DNA of 64,000 nt from Nonomuraea muscovyensis (GTDB taxonomy: Bacteria; Actinomycetota; Actinomycetes; Streptosporangiales; Streptosporangiaceae). Position numbers and translations under genes: made by a program. The stretch is taken from the NCBI RefSeq assembly GCF_014207745.1, contig NZ_JACHJB010000004.1, positions 558,001 through 622,000 on the forward strand, in the 5' to 3' direction. The first letter of the stretch is position 1, and the number at the start of each line of letters is the position of its first letter. The notes below the pieces were generated by a model that saw only the letters and a list, made by a program, of their open reading frames with translations, did no database searches and had not been told where the DNA came from. Below, piece by piece: positions 17,008 through 26,405 of this stretch.

Positions 17008-18060
17008 TCACGCCAGCCTCGGCACGAGGCGCAGCGCGTTGGCGGCATAGACCTGGCCGAGCACGTCGTCGGGCAGGTCGAGCCCGCTGATGGTCCAGCG
17101 GCCCATCAGCGGCGGGTCGTCCAGGGAGTGCGCGAACGCCTCGTCCGCGGTCTCCAGGAAACGGAAGTGGATCCGGTACACGCGCGGGTCCGGCGGGATC
17201 TCGTCGGTGCCGAACAGCACCCGGCCGGGGTGGCGCATCACGAGCGCGCGGGCGGCCCGGGGCGCCCGGCCCAGCTCGGCCAGCCGGGCGGCGATGTCGA
17301 TGTGGAAGTGGGGATGCTCGTCGAGCATCCGGCCGACCCAGGCCAGGTTCTCCGGCCAGCAGCCGGCGTGCACGCCGATGACGGTGGTGGCCGGATGGGC
17401 GGCGATCATCCCCTCCATGGCCTCCATGAGCCGCTCGAACGGCGGGAACCCCGGTCCGGAGAACGCCCAGTCGGGCCGGGCGGTGAGCTGTTCCAGCCGC
17501 TCGTTGCGCTCGTCGACCGGCTCGAAGAAGGCGACCGGGTCGGCGGTGTGCAGCGCGATCGGGATGCCCAGCTCACCGGCGGCCGCCCACAGCGGCGCCA
17601 GCCGCTCGTCGTCGAGCATGACCAGCTCGCCGCGGTGGTCGCGGACGTGCAGGCCGACGTCCTTCCACACTTTCAGCCCGGCTGCGCCCTCGGCGGCCGA
17701 GGCGCGCAACTGGGCCGCCAGCCGCTCGCCGAAGCCGGGCTCGGCGGTCGCCGACCAGTCGACATGGCAGAACGTGGCGAACCTGCCGGGGTGGGCGGCG
17801 TCGTAGCGTTCCAGGTTCGCGGCCAGCTCCCGGCCCCAGCGACCGTCCAGGTTGACCATGCCGCGCAGGCCGAGCCGGTCCATCATGTCCACCAGTGCCG
17901 GCACGTCCTCGACCATCCAGCCGCCGTCCTCGGTGAGCCAGCGGCCGAGGTGGACGTGCGCGTCCACGGCGGGCAGGCGGGCCCGCTCGACAGGGGTGAC
18001 GGGGACGCGCAATGCGGAGACCGGCCGGTAGCCCGACAGCGGGACACCGGGGGTGGTCAT
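17008..18060 (-). CDS. Amidohydrolase (COG2159-like), possible lactonase
   Basis: 350-aa TIM-barrel metal-dependent hydrolase. VDAHVHLGRW (residues about 31-40) supplies the HxH metal ligands. FCHVDWSATAEPG, ALHTADPVAFFEP and VIGVHAGCWPENL carry further His residues, and FGTDEIPPD near residue 295 the catalytic Asp. It is the last gene of a minus-strand operon; its ATG overlaps the GH4 stop (ATGA). Members of this superfamily include L-fucono-1,5-lactonases and 2-pyrone-dicarboxylate lactonase, so a sugar-lactone role is plausible. It could also supply the lactonase missing from the L-fucose operon at 31-38 kb. Confidence 0.75.
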   Translation of the reverse strand: MTTPGVPLSGYRPVSALRVPVTPVERARLPAVDAHVHLGRWLTEDGGWMVEDVPALVDMMDRLGLRGMVNLDGRWGRELAANLERYDAAHPGRFATFCHVDWSATAEPGFGERLAAQLRASAAEGAAGLKVWKDVGLHVRDHRGELVMLDDERLAPLWAAAGELGIPIALHTADPVAFFEPVDERNERLEQLTARPDWAFSGPGFPPFERLMEAMEGMIAAHPATTVIGVHAGCWPENLAWVGRMLDEHPHFHIDIAARLAELGRAPRAARALVMRHPGRVLFGTDEIPPDPRVYRIHFRFLETADEAFAHSLDDPPLMGRWTISGLDLPDDVLGQVYAANALRLVPRLA

Positions 18061-19349
18061 GCCCGGATGCCCTCGGGCAACAGGTCGCCGTGCGCGGCGA
18101 TCAGCTCGTCGACCAGCTCGCGGACACGGTGGACCGGCAGCGTGGCGGCGGTGTTGGGGTCGAGCAGCGCCGCCTGGTAGACGTGGTCGCGGCGGCCCTC
18201 CAGGGCGGCGCGCACGGTCAGCTCGCCGACGTTGAGGGTGAGAGTGTTGAGCGCGGCGAGCTGGACGGGCAGCTCGCCGATCCTGATCGGCTGCACGCCC
18301 GCGCGGTCCACGTGGCAGGGCACCTCGACGGTGGCGTCGGCGGGCAGGTTCGCGATGAGGCCGCCGTTGCGGACGTTGCCGTGCAGCAGGCGGGGGGTGC
18401 CGGTCTCCATGGAGTGGATGGCCAGGCTGGCCAGCTCCTCGCCGCGCTCGATGGTGACGCCCTTGCCGTCGTCGAGGGACCGCTTCTGCTGCTCGTACTC
18501 GGCGTGGCCGTCGGCCAGCCAGTCCAGGTAGACGCCCACCGGGATCCGGTAGCGCTCGACCTGGTCGGCGTGCGGCAGGAACCAGGGCAGGTACTCCGCG
18601 CCGTGCTCGCTTGACTCGGTCGGGAAGTAGCCGAAGTTGCGGTAGATCTCGACCCGGACCCGGCGGCGCAGCTCGGGGTTGGCCTCGATGACCTCGTCCA
18701 GCCTGCGGTAGAGGTTCTCCCCGGCGCGTTCGAAGCGCAGCACCCACGCCTGGTGGTTGACGCCCGCGGTAGTGAAGGACACCTCCTCCTCGGGTACGCC
18801 GACCATCCTGGCCAGCGTGGACTGGGTGTCGCGGGCGGCGTGGCAGACGCCCACCACGTTGCGGAACGGGGTGCCCTCGTAGACCGCGCGGGGGATCATC
18901 GACATGGGGTTGGTGTAGGTGAACAGCGTGGCGTCCGGGGCCAGCTCGGCCAGGTCGTTGCCGATGCCCACCATCACCGGGATGGTGCGCAGCGCGCGGA
19001 AGACGCCGCCGATGCCGAGCGTGTCGGCGACGGTCTGGCGCACGCCGTAGCGGGCCGGGATGTCGAAGTCGCGCCGCACGGCGGCCATCCCGCCGACGGC
19101 GATCTCGTTGATGACGTGGTCGGCGCCGTCGAGCGCGGCCCGGCGGTCGGCGTGCGCCTCCACGGTGGCGCCGATCCCCAGCTCGGCGACCATCCAGGTG
19201 GCCATCGCCTCCGCGGTGGCCAGCCGCTCGGGGTCGATGTCGTGCAGGACGATCGTGGACTCGGACAGCTCGGGGAAGGTCAGCAGGTCCGACAGCAGGT
19301 TCTTGGCGAAGGTGATGCTGCCGGCGCCGATCAGGACGATCCGGGTCAT
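18057..19349 (-). CDS. GH4 glycosidase A (NAD+/Mn2+-dependent)
   Basis: 430-aa glycoside hydrolase family 4 protein. The NAD-binding loop LIGAGSITFAKNLLSD is at residues 5-20, TYTNPMSMIPRAVYEG near 150, the metal Cys/His in VVGVCHAARD near 175, AGVNHQAWVLRF near 205 and ESSEHGAEYLPWF near 260. GH4 enzymes oxidise C3 of the sugar to allow elimination of the glycosidic bond and use metal plus NAD+. The MelA-like pattern suggests an alpha-galactosidase or alpha-uronidase. ATG 19349 follows GAGG. A second copy is at 26402-27691. Confidence 0.87.
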   Translation of the reverse strand: MTRIVLIGAGSITFAKNLLSDLLTFPELSESTIVLHDIDPERLATAEAMATWMVAELGIGATVEAHADRRAALDGADHVINEIAVGGMAAVRRDFDIPARYGVRQTVADTLGIGGVFRALRTIPVMVGIGNDLAELAPDATLFTYTNPMSMIPRAVYEGTPFRNVVGVCHAARDTQSTLARMVGVPEEEVSFTTAGVNHQAWVLRFERAGENLYRRLDEVIEANPELRRRVRVEIYRNFGYFPTESSEHGAEYLPWFLPHADQVERYRIPVGVYLDWLADGHAEYEQQKRSLDDGKGVTIERGEELASLAIHSMETGTPRLLHGNVRNGGLIANLPADATVEVPCHVDRAGVQPIRIGELPVQLAALNTLTLNVGELTVRAALEGRRDHVYQAALLDPNTAATLPVHRVRELVDELIAAHGDLLPEGIRA

Positions 19350-19351
19350 GG

Positions 19352-20308
19352 CTACCTCGGTTCGGGGGTGGGATCGGGTACGAGCAGGGCCTTGACGGGG
19401 GTGGCACGGCCGTTCATCAGCGCGGTGAAGACCTCGGCGCCCTGGGCCAGCGGGAAGGTGGCGACCCAGCTCAGGTCCCACTGGCCGGCCAGGTCCACGG
19501 CCGCGGCGAAGTCGGCGTCCTGGTAGGCGAAGGAACCGAGCACCCGCTTCTCGCCGCGCACCAGGTGGGCCGCGTCGAACCCGGCGGTGCTGTCGGCCAG
19601 GCCCAGCCAGACCGCCACCCCGCCGGGGCGCAGGCAGGCCAGCGACTGCTCGTGGGTGGCGGCGGCCCCCACCGCGTCGAAGATCACGTCGTACTCGCCG
19701 GTCAGCTCCGGTGTGGCCGCGTCGGCGCCGAGCCGGGCGGCGATCTCGCGGCGTTCGACGGACCGGTCGGCGATCTCGATCCGGGCGGCCTTGCCGGACG
19801 CGGCGACGAGCATGCAGGCCAGGCCGATCGCGCCGGCGCCGATGACGCCCACCCGGGCGCCCGCGGGGGCGCCGGCCAGCGCCCAGGCGTGCACGGCGTT
19901 GGCCGCCGGCTCGACGATGCCGGCGGCCGTCCAGCCGAGCTCGTCGGGCAGCCTCACCAGCGCGCCCGCGGGCACGGCGACCCGCTCGGCGAACGCGCCG
20001 GGCGTGTGCACGCCGATGATGCGCCGCTCGCGGCACACGTTGCGGCCGCCGAGCGCGCACAGGTCGCAGCGCCCGCAGGACAGGATGGGGTTGACCACGA
20101 CGCGCGTGCCGTCGTCGGTGCGGCCGGCGAACTCGTGGCCCATCACCAGCGGCGGCACGCGGAAGCCGGGGGTGCGCACGCCGTGCAGCTCGCTGCCGCA
20201 GATGCCGGAGGCGGCCACGTGGACCAGCACCTCGCCGGGGCCCGGCGTGGGCTCCGGCACCTCGCGCATCTCGACGGTGCCGGGCGCGGTGAACACCAGT
20301 GCCCTCAC
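19352..20308 (-). CDS. Zinc-dependent sugar/alcohol dehydrogenase
   Basis: 318-aa medium-chain zinc dehydrogenase of the sorbitol/threonine dehydrogenase type. Catalytic zinc ligands are in GICGSELHG (Cys near 38) and GHEFAG (His-Glu near 57). Structural zinc is SCGRCDLCALGGRNVC (four Cys, residues about 80-95). Rossmann motif is VGVIGAGAIGLACMLVA near 155. GTG 20308 overlaps the upstream FAH stop (GTGA). In operon with the FAH hydrolase, GH4 and amidohydrolase genes it probably oxidises a sugar or polyol; inferred. Confidence 0.85.
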   Translation of the reverse strand: MRALVFTAPGTVEMREVPEPTPGPGEVLVHVAASGICGSELHGVRTPGFRVPPLVMGHEFAGRTDDGTRVVVNPILSCGRCDLCALGGRNVCRERRIIGVHTPGAFAERVAVPAGALVRLPDELGWTAAGIVEPAANAVHAWALAGAPAGARVGVIGAGAIGLACMLVAASGKAARIEIADRSVERREIAARLGADAATPELTGEYDVIFDAVGAAATHEQSLACLRPGGVAVWLGLADSTAGFDAAHLVRGEKRVLGSFAYQDADFAAAVDLAGQWDLSWVATFPLAQGAEVFTALMNGRATPVKALLVPDPTPEPR

Positions 20309-21150
20309 CGCATGGTCCCGGCGGCCACGACGGGATTGCGCAGGCCGCCGATGCCCTCGATGCTGACCTCGACGACGTCGCCGGGGTGCAGCGAGCGCGG
20401 CGGGTCCATGAACTCGCCACAACCCCACGGGGTGCCGGTCAGCACCACGTCCCCGGGTTCGAGGGTGAAGGAGCGGGAGCAGAACGCCAGCAGCTCGGCC
20501 ACGCCGAAGAGCATCTCGGCGGTGGTGGAGTCCTGCACGGTCTCGCCGTTGACCACCGTGCGCAGCCGCAGCGCCTGCGGGTCGCCCAGCTCGTCGGGCG
20601 TCACGATGACCGGGCCGAGGGGGCAGAAGGTGTCCAGGCTCTTGCCCCGCGTCCACTGCCCGTCGGCGAACTGCAGGTCGCGGGCGGACACGTCGTTGGC
20701 CACGGTGTAGCCGGCCACGCCGGCCAGCGCCTGCGCCGGACCGGCGTGCCGCAGCGGCGTGCCGATGACGGCGGCCAGCTCCACCTCCCAGTCGACGCGC
20801 TCGGCCAGCTCGCCGTCGATGACGATCGGGTCGCCCGGACCGATCACGCTGGAGGGGAACTTGGCGAACATGAGCGGGCGCGCCGGCTTGTCCATGCCGG
20901 CCTCGCGGATGTGGTCCAGGTAGTTCAGGCCGATCGCGACGATCTTGCCGGGGCGCAGCGGCGCGACCGGCACGGCGTCCGGCAGCGGCCCGACCGCGCC
21001 GCGGGCCGCCCGCAGCGTCTCCTGCGGGCCCGCGGCCAGCACCGCCTCCAGGGCGGTCCCGGCCGGCACGTCCAGGGCGTGCCAGCGCCCGTCTCTCTCC
21101 ACGGCGGCGAGCCTGGCGCCGTCGCCGACGCGGACCGTACCCAGTCTCAT
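20305..21150 (-). CDS. FAH-family hydrolase, first copy
   Basis: 281-aa fumarylacetoacetate-hydrolase-family protein. GLNYLDHIREAG (near 75), the metal-binding DWEVELAAVIG (Glu residues near 126), YTVANDVSARDLQF and GDVVLTGTPWGCG follow family order. These enzymes cleave or hydrolyse 2,4-diketo acids, or dehydrate 2-keto-3-deoxy sugar acids. First gene of the minus operon; ATG 21150. The 40 bp upstream carry an IclR box matching that upstream of the second GH4 operon. About 281 aa, like the copy at 37622, but the two diverge in sequence. Confidence 0.85.
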   Translation of the reverse strand: MRLGTVRVGDGARLAAVERDGRWHALDVPAGTALEAVLAAGPQETLRAARGAVGPLPDAVPVAPLRPGKIVAIGLNYLDHIREAGMDKPARPLMFAKFPSSVIGPGDPIVIDGELAERVDWEVELAAVIGTPLRHAGPAQALAGVAGYTVANDVSARDLQFADGQWTRGKSLDTFCPLGPVIVTPDELGDPQALRLRTVVNGETVQDSTTAEMLFGVAELLAFCSRSFTLEPGDVVLTGTPWGCGEFMDPPRSLHPGDVVEVSIEGIGGLRNPVVAAGTMR

Positions 21151-21161
21151 CTCTCACTCCA

Positions 21162-21190
21162 TTCCGTATCGCGAAATGCTATTCTGAATC
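21162..21190 (-). promoter_or_regulatory. IclR box before FAH-ADH-GH4 operon
   Basis: Plus strand TTCCGTATCGCGAAA (21162-21176) followed by TTCTGAATC (21182-21190). The same composite (TTCCGCATCGCAGAA, then TTCTGAATC) occurs at 27959-27987, so both minus-strand operons share a promoter module. Confidence 0.6.
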
Positions 21191-21336
21191 AGCGCTAGGA
21201 CATCACCCGCATCCAGGGCCTGTCAAGACCGAATGGCGGCATACGGGCCGAAACGAAGGCCGCGGGACGGGCCGGGAGGCGGCCCGGCGACCCTTGGAGG
21301 GCTCGCCAGGCGGCCAAATGGAGCCCTCACCACATG

Positions 21337-21381
21337 TTCCGCATCATGGAATACTAGACCGTAAAACGGAACAAATGCTAG
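21337..21381 (+). promoter_or_regulatory. Promoter/operator before threonine-aldolase-like gene
   Basis: IclR box TTCCGCATCATGGAA (21337-21351), then TAGACCG, a second half box CGGAA, and TGCTAG (21376-21381) as a possible -10. The arrangement recurs almost base for base at 28066-28109 before glcD. Confidence 0.6.
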
Positions 21382-21417
21382 CTTCGAGCCGTATCCGCAC
21401 GCGTCCGAGAGGACCCC

Positions 21418-22515
21418 ATGTACCCCGAGCTGGACACCCCGGCCCTGCTGATCGACCTGGACGTGGTCCGCGCCAACGTGGCCGAGATGGCCAAGGTGGC
21501 CGCCACACACGGTGTGGCGCTGCGCCCGCACATCAAGACCCACAAGATGCCCGAGCTGGCACGCCTGCAACTGGAGGCCGGCGCGACCGGCATCACCTGC
21601 GCCAAGCTCGGCGAGGCAGAGATCATGGCGGACGCCGGCGTCGACGACATCCTGCTCGCCTTCCCCCTCTGGGGTGAGCCCAAGCTGCGCCGTCTGGCCG
21701 CGCTGCGCGAGCGCGCCCGGGTGCGGGTCAGCCTCGACTCCCCCGACGTCGCCGCCGGTCTCGGCCGGCTCGGGCTGCGGACCGGCTCGCCCGTCGAGGT
21801 GCTGGTGGAGGTGGACACCGGCCAGCACCGGCTGGGCCGTCCACCCGGCCGCCCCACCGCCGACCTGGTCGCCGAGATCGCCGCGATCCCCGGCATCGAG
21901 GTGGTCGGGCTGCTCACCCTGGCCGGGCACGCCTACCACGCGCGCACGCCGGACCAGCTCGCCGAGGTCTCCCGCCGCGAGGGGACCGACCTGGTCGCCA
22001 CCGCCGAGCTGTGCGCGCGGGACGGCATCGAGTTGCCCGTGATCAGCGTCGGCTGCACACCCACCGCCCGGTACGTCGCCGCAGTCGCGGGGGTGACCGA
22101 GATCCGGCCCGGCACGTACATCTTCAACGACACCGCGATGATGCGGCTCGGCGTCGCCACGGAGGAGACGGCGGCCTCCCGGGTGCTGGCCACCGTGGTC
22201 GCCAGGCCGTCGCCGGACCGGGTCGTGCTCGACGCCGGCACCAAGTGCCTCACCTCCGACGGGGCCGGCACGCCCGCCTGGATCCGCGCCGCCGGGCTGC
22301 CGTGGCTGCGGATGGACTTCCTCAACGAGGAGCACGCGGTCGCCCGCCTCGACCCGGAGCACGCCCGTGACGGCGAGCTGCCCGTGGGGACGCGGGTGCA
22401 GCTCATCCCCGGCCACGCCTGCCCGGTGACCAACCTCTTCGACGTCGCCCACGGCGTGGAGGCCGGCCGGGTCACCACCGAGCTGCGCGTCGCCGCCCGC
22501 GGTGCCGTGCGCTGA
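21418..22515 (+). CDS. D-threonine aldolase/D-serine deaminase-like PLP enzyme
   Basis: 365-aa fold-type III PLP enzyme (alanine-racemase N-terminal barrel). The PLP lysine is in RPHIKTHKMPELA (near residue 40). The C-terminal zinc site is visible as IPGHACPVTNLF (His/Cys near 342-344). Relatives include D-threonine aldolase, 3-hydroxy-D-aspartate aldolase and D-serine dehydratase. ATG 21418 follows GAGAGGA. First gene of a plus-strand pair with the SDR, under its own IclR box. Why a PLP aldolase lies among sugar-acid genes is unclear. Confidence 0.83.
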   Translation: MYPELDTPALLIDLDVVRANVAEMAKVAATHGVALRPHIKTHKMPELARLQLEAGATGITCAKLGEAEIMADAGVDDILLAFPLWGEPKLRRLAALRERARVRVSLDSPDVAAGLGRLGLRTGSPVEVLVEVDTGQHRLGRPPGRPTADLVAEIAAIPGIEVVGLLTLAGHAYHARTPDQLAEVSRREGTDLVATAELCARDGIELPVISVGCTPTARYVAAVAGVTEIRPGTYIFNDTAMMRLGVATEETAASRVLATVVARPSPDRVVLDAGTKCLTSDGAGTPAWIRAAGLPWLRMDFLNEEHAVARLDPEHARDGELPVGTRVQLIPGHACPVTNLFDVAHGVEAGRVTTELRVAARGAVR

Positions 22516-22561
22516 GGCCGGAACCGGGCAACAGACCGATGACAAGGAGAAAGGGATCGTC

Positions 22562-23326
22562 ATGCGAGGACTTGCGGGCAAGCGGGTGCTGGTCAGCGGC
22601 GGCAGCAGCGGCATCGGGGCCGCGACCGCCCGGCGCTTTCTGCAGGAGGGCTCCCGGGTCGTGATCGGCGGGCTCGACCCCGGCGAGGTGGACCGGACGG
22701 TGGCCGAGCTGGCCCCGTTGGGCGAGGTGAGCGGCCTGGCCGGCGACGTCAGCTCCGAGACGGGCGTGGACCGCCTGGTCGGCGGCGCGGTCGCCGCGCT
22801 GGGCGGGCTGGACGTCCTGGTGAACAACGCCGGCACCGCCTGGCGGGAGCCGTTCCTCGACATCACCGCCGAGCACTGGGACAAGATCATTTCAGTGAAC
22901 CTGCGCGGCATGTTCCTCGTCGCCCAGGCCGTCGCCCGGCGCCTGGTGGCGCAGGGCGGGGGCGGGGTGATCCTCAACATGTCCTCCACCAACGGGATCG
23001 GCGGCGAGGCCGACTACGCGCACTACAACGCCTCCAAGGGCGGGGTGCTGCTGCTGACCAGGACCATGGCGGTCGAGCTGGGCCGGCACGGCATCCGCGT
23101 CAACGCGCTGTGCCCCGGCTACATCCGCACGCCGCTCAACTCCGCCATCGCGGCCGGTCTGGGTGAGGAGTTCGTCTCGGCCTACGAACGCGAGCACATC
23201 CCGCTCGGCCGGGCCGGCCTGGCCGAGGAGGTCGCCGCCGGGTACGCGTTCCTGGCCTCCGACGACGCGGCGTTCGTGCACGGCACGGAGCTGGTGATCG
23301 ACGGCGGCCAGCTCGCGGTCATGTGA
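22562..23326 (+). CDS. Short-chain dehydrogenase/reductase
   Basis: 254-aa classical SDR. NAD(P)-binding SGGSSGIGAATARRF (residues about 12-26), NNAGTAWREPF near 88, catalytic Ser in ILNMSSTNGIGG and YNASKGG (YxxxK) near 160. C-terminal ELVIDGGQLAV is typical. ATG 22562 follows AAGGAG. It lies 46 bp after the D-threonine-aldolase-like gene, so the two are probably co-transcribed. Likely oxidises a hydroxyl of the catabolic intermediate; exact substrate unknown. Confidence 0.85.
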   Translation: MRGLAGKRVLVSGGSSGIGAATARRFLQEGSRVVIGGLDPGEVDRTVAELAPLGEVSGLAGDVSSETGVDRLVGGAVAALGGLDVLVNNAGTAWREPFLDITAEHWDKIISVNLRGMFLVAQAVARRLVAQGGGGVILNMSSTNGIGGEADYAHYNASKGGVLLLTRTMAVELGRHGIRVNALCPGYIRTPLNSAIAAGLGEEFVSAYEREHIPLGRAGLAEEVAAGYAFLASDDAAFVHGTELVIDGGQLAVM

Positions 23327-23374
23327 CCGGCGCGGGCGGCGGCGGCCGCCCACGCCGGTCGGCGGGACGGCCCT

Positions 23375-24193
23375 TCAGCCCTTGACCGCCCCGGTCAGCG
23401 CCTGGATGAAGCGGCGCTGGCCGAACAGGAACACCCCGAGCACCGGCAGCGTGGTGAGCACGGTGCCCGCCATGACGGCGGGCCAGTCGGCCCGGTGCTG
23501 CCCCTGGAACGTGGTCAGCCCCACCTGCACGGTGTACTTCTCCTCGGAGTTGATCACGACGAGCGGCCAGAACAGGTCGTTCCACGCCGTGATGAAGGTG
23601 ATCACGGCCAGGGCCGCCAGGGCCGGCTTGGCCACCGGCAGCACCACCCGGAAGAACACCGCGAACCGCGAGCACCCGTCGATCCGCCCGGCCTCCTCCA
23701 GCTCCTTGGGGAAGGACTGGAAGAACGACGTCATCAGGTAGATGCCGACCGCCGAGCTGAGCTGGGGCACGATGAGCGCGCCCAGCGTGTCGGTCAGCCC
23801 GGCCGCGTTGAAGATGAGGAACGCCGGGATCACGGTGAGCTGGAACGGGATCAGCGCCGTGGCGATGACCAGGACGAGCACGAGCCGGGAGCCGACGAAG
23901 CGGATGCGGGCGAAGGCGTACCCGGCCATGCCGCACAGCACCACCTGGGCCACCACGATCGCGCCCGAGACCAGCACGCTGTTGAGGAACCAGCGAGGGA
24001 AGTCGGAGCCCTCCAGGACCGTGCGGTAACCGCCCAGGTCGACGGCCTCCGGCCAGATCGGCGGGGGGAACCGGTTGAGCTCCGCCTGGCTCATCAGCGA
24101 GCTGAGCACCATCCAGACGAACGGCAGCACGGTCACGATGGACATCGGCACCAGCAACAGGTGCCATCCGCTGGGCAGGAAGCGCCGTCTCAC
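23375..24193 (-). CDS. ABC sugar permease, MalG type
   Basis: 272-aa inner-membrane permease with about six transmembrane segments (first VPMSIVTVLPFVWMVLSSLM). The EAA loop for the ATPase is EEAGRIDGCSRFAVFFRVVL near residue 185. GTG 24193 overlaps the stop of the partner permease (GTGA). Last gene of the GH4 / binding protein / permease / permease operon. No ATPase gene is present, as in many actinomycete CUT1 systems that share an MsiK-type ATPase. Confidence 0.88.
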   Translation of the reverse strand: MRRRFLPSGWHLLLVPMSIVTVLPFVWMVLSSLMSQAELNRFPPPIWPEAVDLGGYRTVLEGSDFPRWFLNSVLVSGAIVVAQVVLCGMAGYAFARIRFVGSRLVLVLVIATALIPFQLTVIPAFLIFNAAGLTDTLGALIVPQLSSAVGIYLMTSFFQSFPKELEEAGRIDGCSRFAVFFRVVLPVAKPALAALAVITFITAWNDLFWPLVVINSEEKYTVQVGLTTFQGQHRADWPAVMAGTVLTTLPVLGVFLFGQRRFIQALTGAVKG

Positions 24194-25119
24194 CGCATCG
24201 CCCCCTTCCGGCGGGCCACCAGCAGTCCGGTGACGACGAGGAGCAGCGTGCCGGCGAACAGCGTGTAGGCGACGGCCGCGCCGTAGCCGGCGGTGAAGTA
24301 GGTGAAGGCGAGCTGCCAGATGTAGTAGACGATGGTGACGGTGGCGTTGGCCGGGCCGCCCTTGGTGGTCGTCATGACCAGGTCGAAGAACTGCAGCACG
24401 TCGATCACCCCCCAGATGGCGAGGAAGACCGTCATGTGCCGTACGGACGGCACGATGACGTGCCGGAAGACGGCCCACCGGCCCGCCCCGTCGATGGCGG
24501 CGGCCTCCAGGATCTCCCTGTTGATCTCCTGGAGCGCCGCCAGGTAGATCACCACCGTGAACCCGAACCGGGTCCAGAAGAAGATCACGGTCAGCACCAG
24601 CATGGCCTGTGACGGGCTGCTCAACAGGCCCTGCGCAGGCAGGCCGACCTTGACCAGCATGCCGTTGAGCAGGCCGAAGTCGCGGTCGAAGATGTAGCCC
24701 ATGAGCAGCCCCGCCGAGGTGGCCGAGGCGATGTAGGGCACCAGGAAGCAGGTCCGGTAGAAGCCGATGCCGCGCACCTTCCGGTTCAGCAGCACGGCCA
24801 CGAGCAGCCCGGCCACCAGCGAGGCGGGCAGGTAGAGGAACAGCAGCAGACCGGTGTTGCGCAGTGCCTGGTGGAAGACCGGGTCGGCGACCAGGGCCCG
24901 GTAGTTGTCCAGCCCGACGTTGCGGCCGCCGGACATGAGGTCGGAGTCGGTGAAGGACAGGGCGAACGCCCACGCCATCGGCACCAGCGAGAAGCCCAGG
25001 ATGATCAGCGTCGCGGGGCCGGCGAACCCCCATCCGGTGAGGTTGTCGGCCAGCTTGCGCCGGTCCCGCGGCCGGGCCCGGCCGCTGGTGCGGCCGAGCG
25101 CCTGCGCGGTGCTCGTCAT
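24190..25119 (-). CDS. ABC sugar permease, MalF type
   Basis: 309-aa permease with about six transmembrane segments, preceded by a basic cytoplasmic N-terminus (RTSGRARPRDRRKLADN). EAA loop EAAAIDGAGRWAVFRHVIVP lies near residue 220. ATG 25119 overlaps the binding-protein stop (ATGA), and its own stop overlaps the next permease. Pairs with the MalG-type subunit to import a glycoside or oligosaccharide. Confidence 0.88.
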   Translation of the reverse strand: MTSTAQALGRTSGRARPRDRRKLADNLTGWGFAGPATLIILGFSLVPMAWAFALSFTDSDLMSGGRNVGLDNYRALVADPVFHQALRNTGLLLFLYLPASLVAGLLVAVLLNRKVRGIGFYRTCFLVPYIASATSAGLLMGYIFDRDFGLLNGMLVKVGLPAQGLLSSPSQAMLVLTVIFFWTRFGFTVVIYLAALQEINREILEAAAIDGAGRWAVFRHVIVPSVRHMTVFLAIWGVIDVLQFFDLVMTTTKGGPANATVTIVYYIWQLAFTYFTAGYGAAVAYTLFAGTLLLVVTGLLVARRKGAMR

Positions 25120-26405
25120 GATCCGGGTACGGCCAGCGCCGCGTCGGTCTTGGCCGCCGCCTCCGCCAGCGCCGCCTTGGCGTCGGCCTTGCCCAGCAGG
25201 GTCCTGGCGATGGCGTCGGCGACGAACGACGAGACGCGGGGATACTTGGTGGTCGGCGGCCGGACCCGTTTGGCGTTGGCCAGGTTGGCCGAGATGACGT
25301 CGATGCCGGGATACTTCTTCAGGTAGTCCTGGTAGCCGGGCAGCTCGCTGATCGAGGCCCGGATCGGCAGGGATCCGGTGTCGGTCATCCACTGCAGCTG
25401 CTGCTCGGCGGCCGTCAGCCAGGCGAGGAACGTGGCGGAGGCCTTCACCCGGCGCTCGTCGTGCTCGAAGACCACCCAGTTGTCGGGCCCGGAGATCGTC
25501 TCGTGGTTGCCGTTGGTGCCGGGGAGGGGGACGACGCCGTACTCCAGCCCGGCGGCCTGCAGGTCGGGCAGCACCCAGGGGCCGGACAGGAAGAACGCCA
25601 GCCGGCTGGACTCGAAGAGCTTCTGGCCCTTCTCGGCCGGGCTGGAGTCGAGGTAGACGGACTTGTCCTCCACCGCCATGCCGCGCAGCAGGCCGAGCGC
25701 GCGCTGCCCGGCGTCGCCGTGGAAGGCCGCCTTCTTGCGGTCGGGGGTGAGGATGTCACCGCCGGCCTGCCAGACCATCGGCCACAGGCCCCACACGGCC
25801 TCCTCGCCGCCGCTGATCGCCCAGGTGGTGCCGAAGACGCCCGCCTCGGCGTCGGTGGCCCGCTTGGCCATGGCGCGGAAGTCGTCCCAGGTCCAGTCGG
25901 GTCCGGGCGGCTTCAGCCCGGCCTTGGCCAGCAGCTTCTCGTTGTAGAGCACGACCATGTTGTCGACCACCGCGGGGAAGCCGATGACCTTGCCGTCGAC
26001 GGTCACCGCCTCGCGCTCGCTGGCCCAGAAGTCGTCCCAGCGGATCGCGGGGTCCTTGACGTGCTCGGTGAGGTCGGCCGTCTTGGGGTTGCGCGCGATG
26101 TTGGGCGCCCAGGAACCGTACAGGTAGGCGATGTCGGGGTGGGCGTCCGAGGTCAGCGCTGCCGTGATCTTGGGCAGCATGCCGTCGGCCGTCACGCCGC
26201 CGGAGGTGGTCTTCACCCTGATGCCGGGGTGGGTCTCGTTGAAGCGGCCGACGAGCTTCTCGATGGACTTGGCGGAGGTGTCCTCCTGGCCGTGCCACAT
26301 GACGATCTCGACGGGTCCGTCCGCCTGCTCCTGCGTGCCGCCGCCACAGCCCGCGGCGAGCAGGACCGTGGCGGCCACCGCCGCGGTCACGGTGCTGATT
26401 CTCAT
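25116..26405 (-). CDS. Sugar-binding lipoprotein of CUT1 importer
   Basis: 429-aa extracellular solute-binding protein family 1. Lipoprotein signal: TVTAAVAATVLLAAGCGGG with lipobox LAAGC (Cys20). Mature domain has the family opening VEIVMWHGQEDTSA, and the hinge regions NMVVLYNEKLLAKAG and WTWDDFRAMAKRATD. ATG 26405 overlaps the GH4 stop by 4 nt. Captures the glycoside presumably cleaved by the GH4 enzymes; the ligand is not predictable from sequence. Confidence 0.88.
   Translation of the reverse strand: MRISTVTAAVAATVLLAAGCGGGTQEQADGPVEIVMWHGQEDTSAKSIEKLVGRFNETHPGIRVKTTSGGVTADGMLPKITAALTSDAHPDIAYLYGSWAPNIARNPKTADLTEHVKDPAIRWDDFWASEREAVTVDGKVIGFPAVVDNMVVLYNEKLLAKAGLKPPGPDWTWDDFRAMAKRATDAEAGVFGTTWAISGGEEAVWGLWPMVWQAGGDILTPDRKKAAFHGDAGQRALGLLRGMAVEDKSVYLDSSPAEKGQKLFESSRLAFFLSGPWVLPDLQAAGLEYGVVPLPGTNGNHETISGPDNWVVFEHDERRVKASATFLAWLTAAEQQLQWMTDTGSLPIRASISELPGYQDYLKKYPGIDVISANLANAKRVRPPTTKYPRVSSFVADAIARTLLGKADAKAALAEAAAKTDAALAVPGS

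Noticed and set aside
15111..17048. Minus-strand open frame of about 645 codons opposite iclR and the SMP-30 gene
   Set aside because: Composition and lack of motifs show it is the antisense shadow of real genes; it also runs through the IclR operators.
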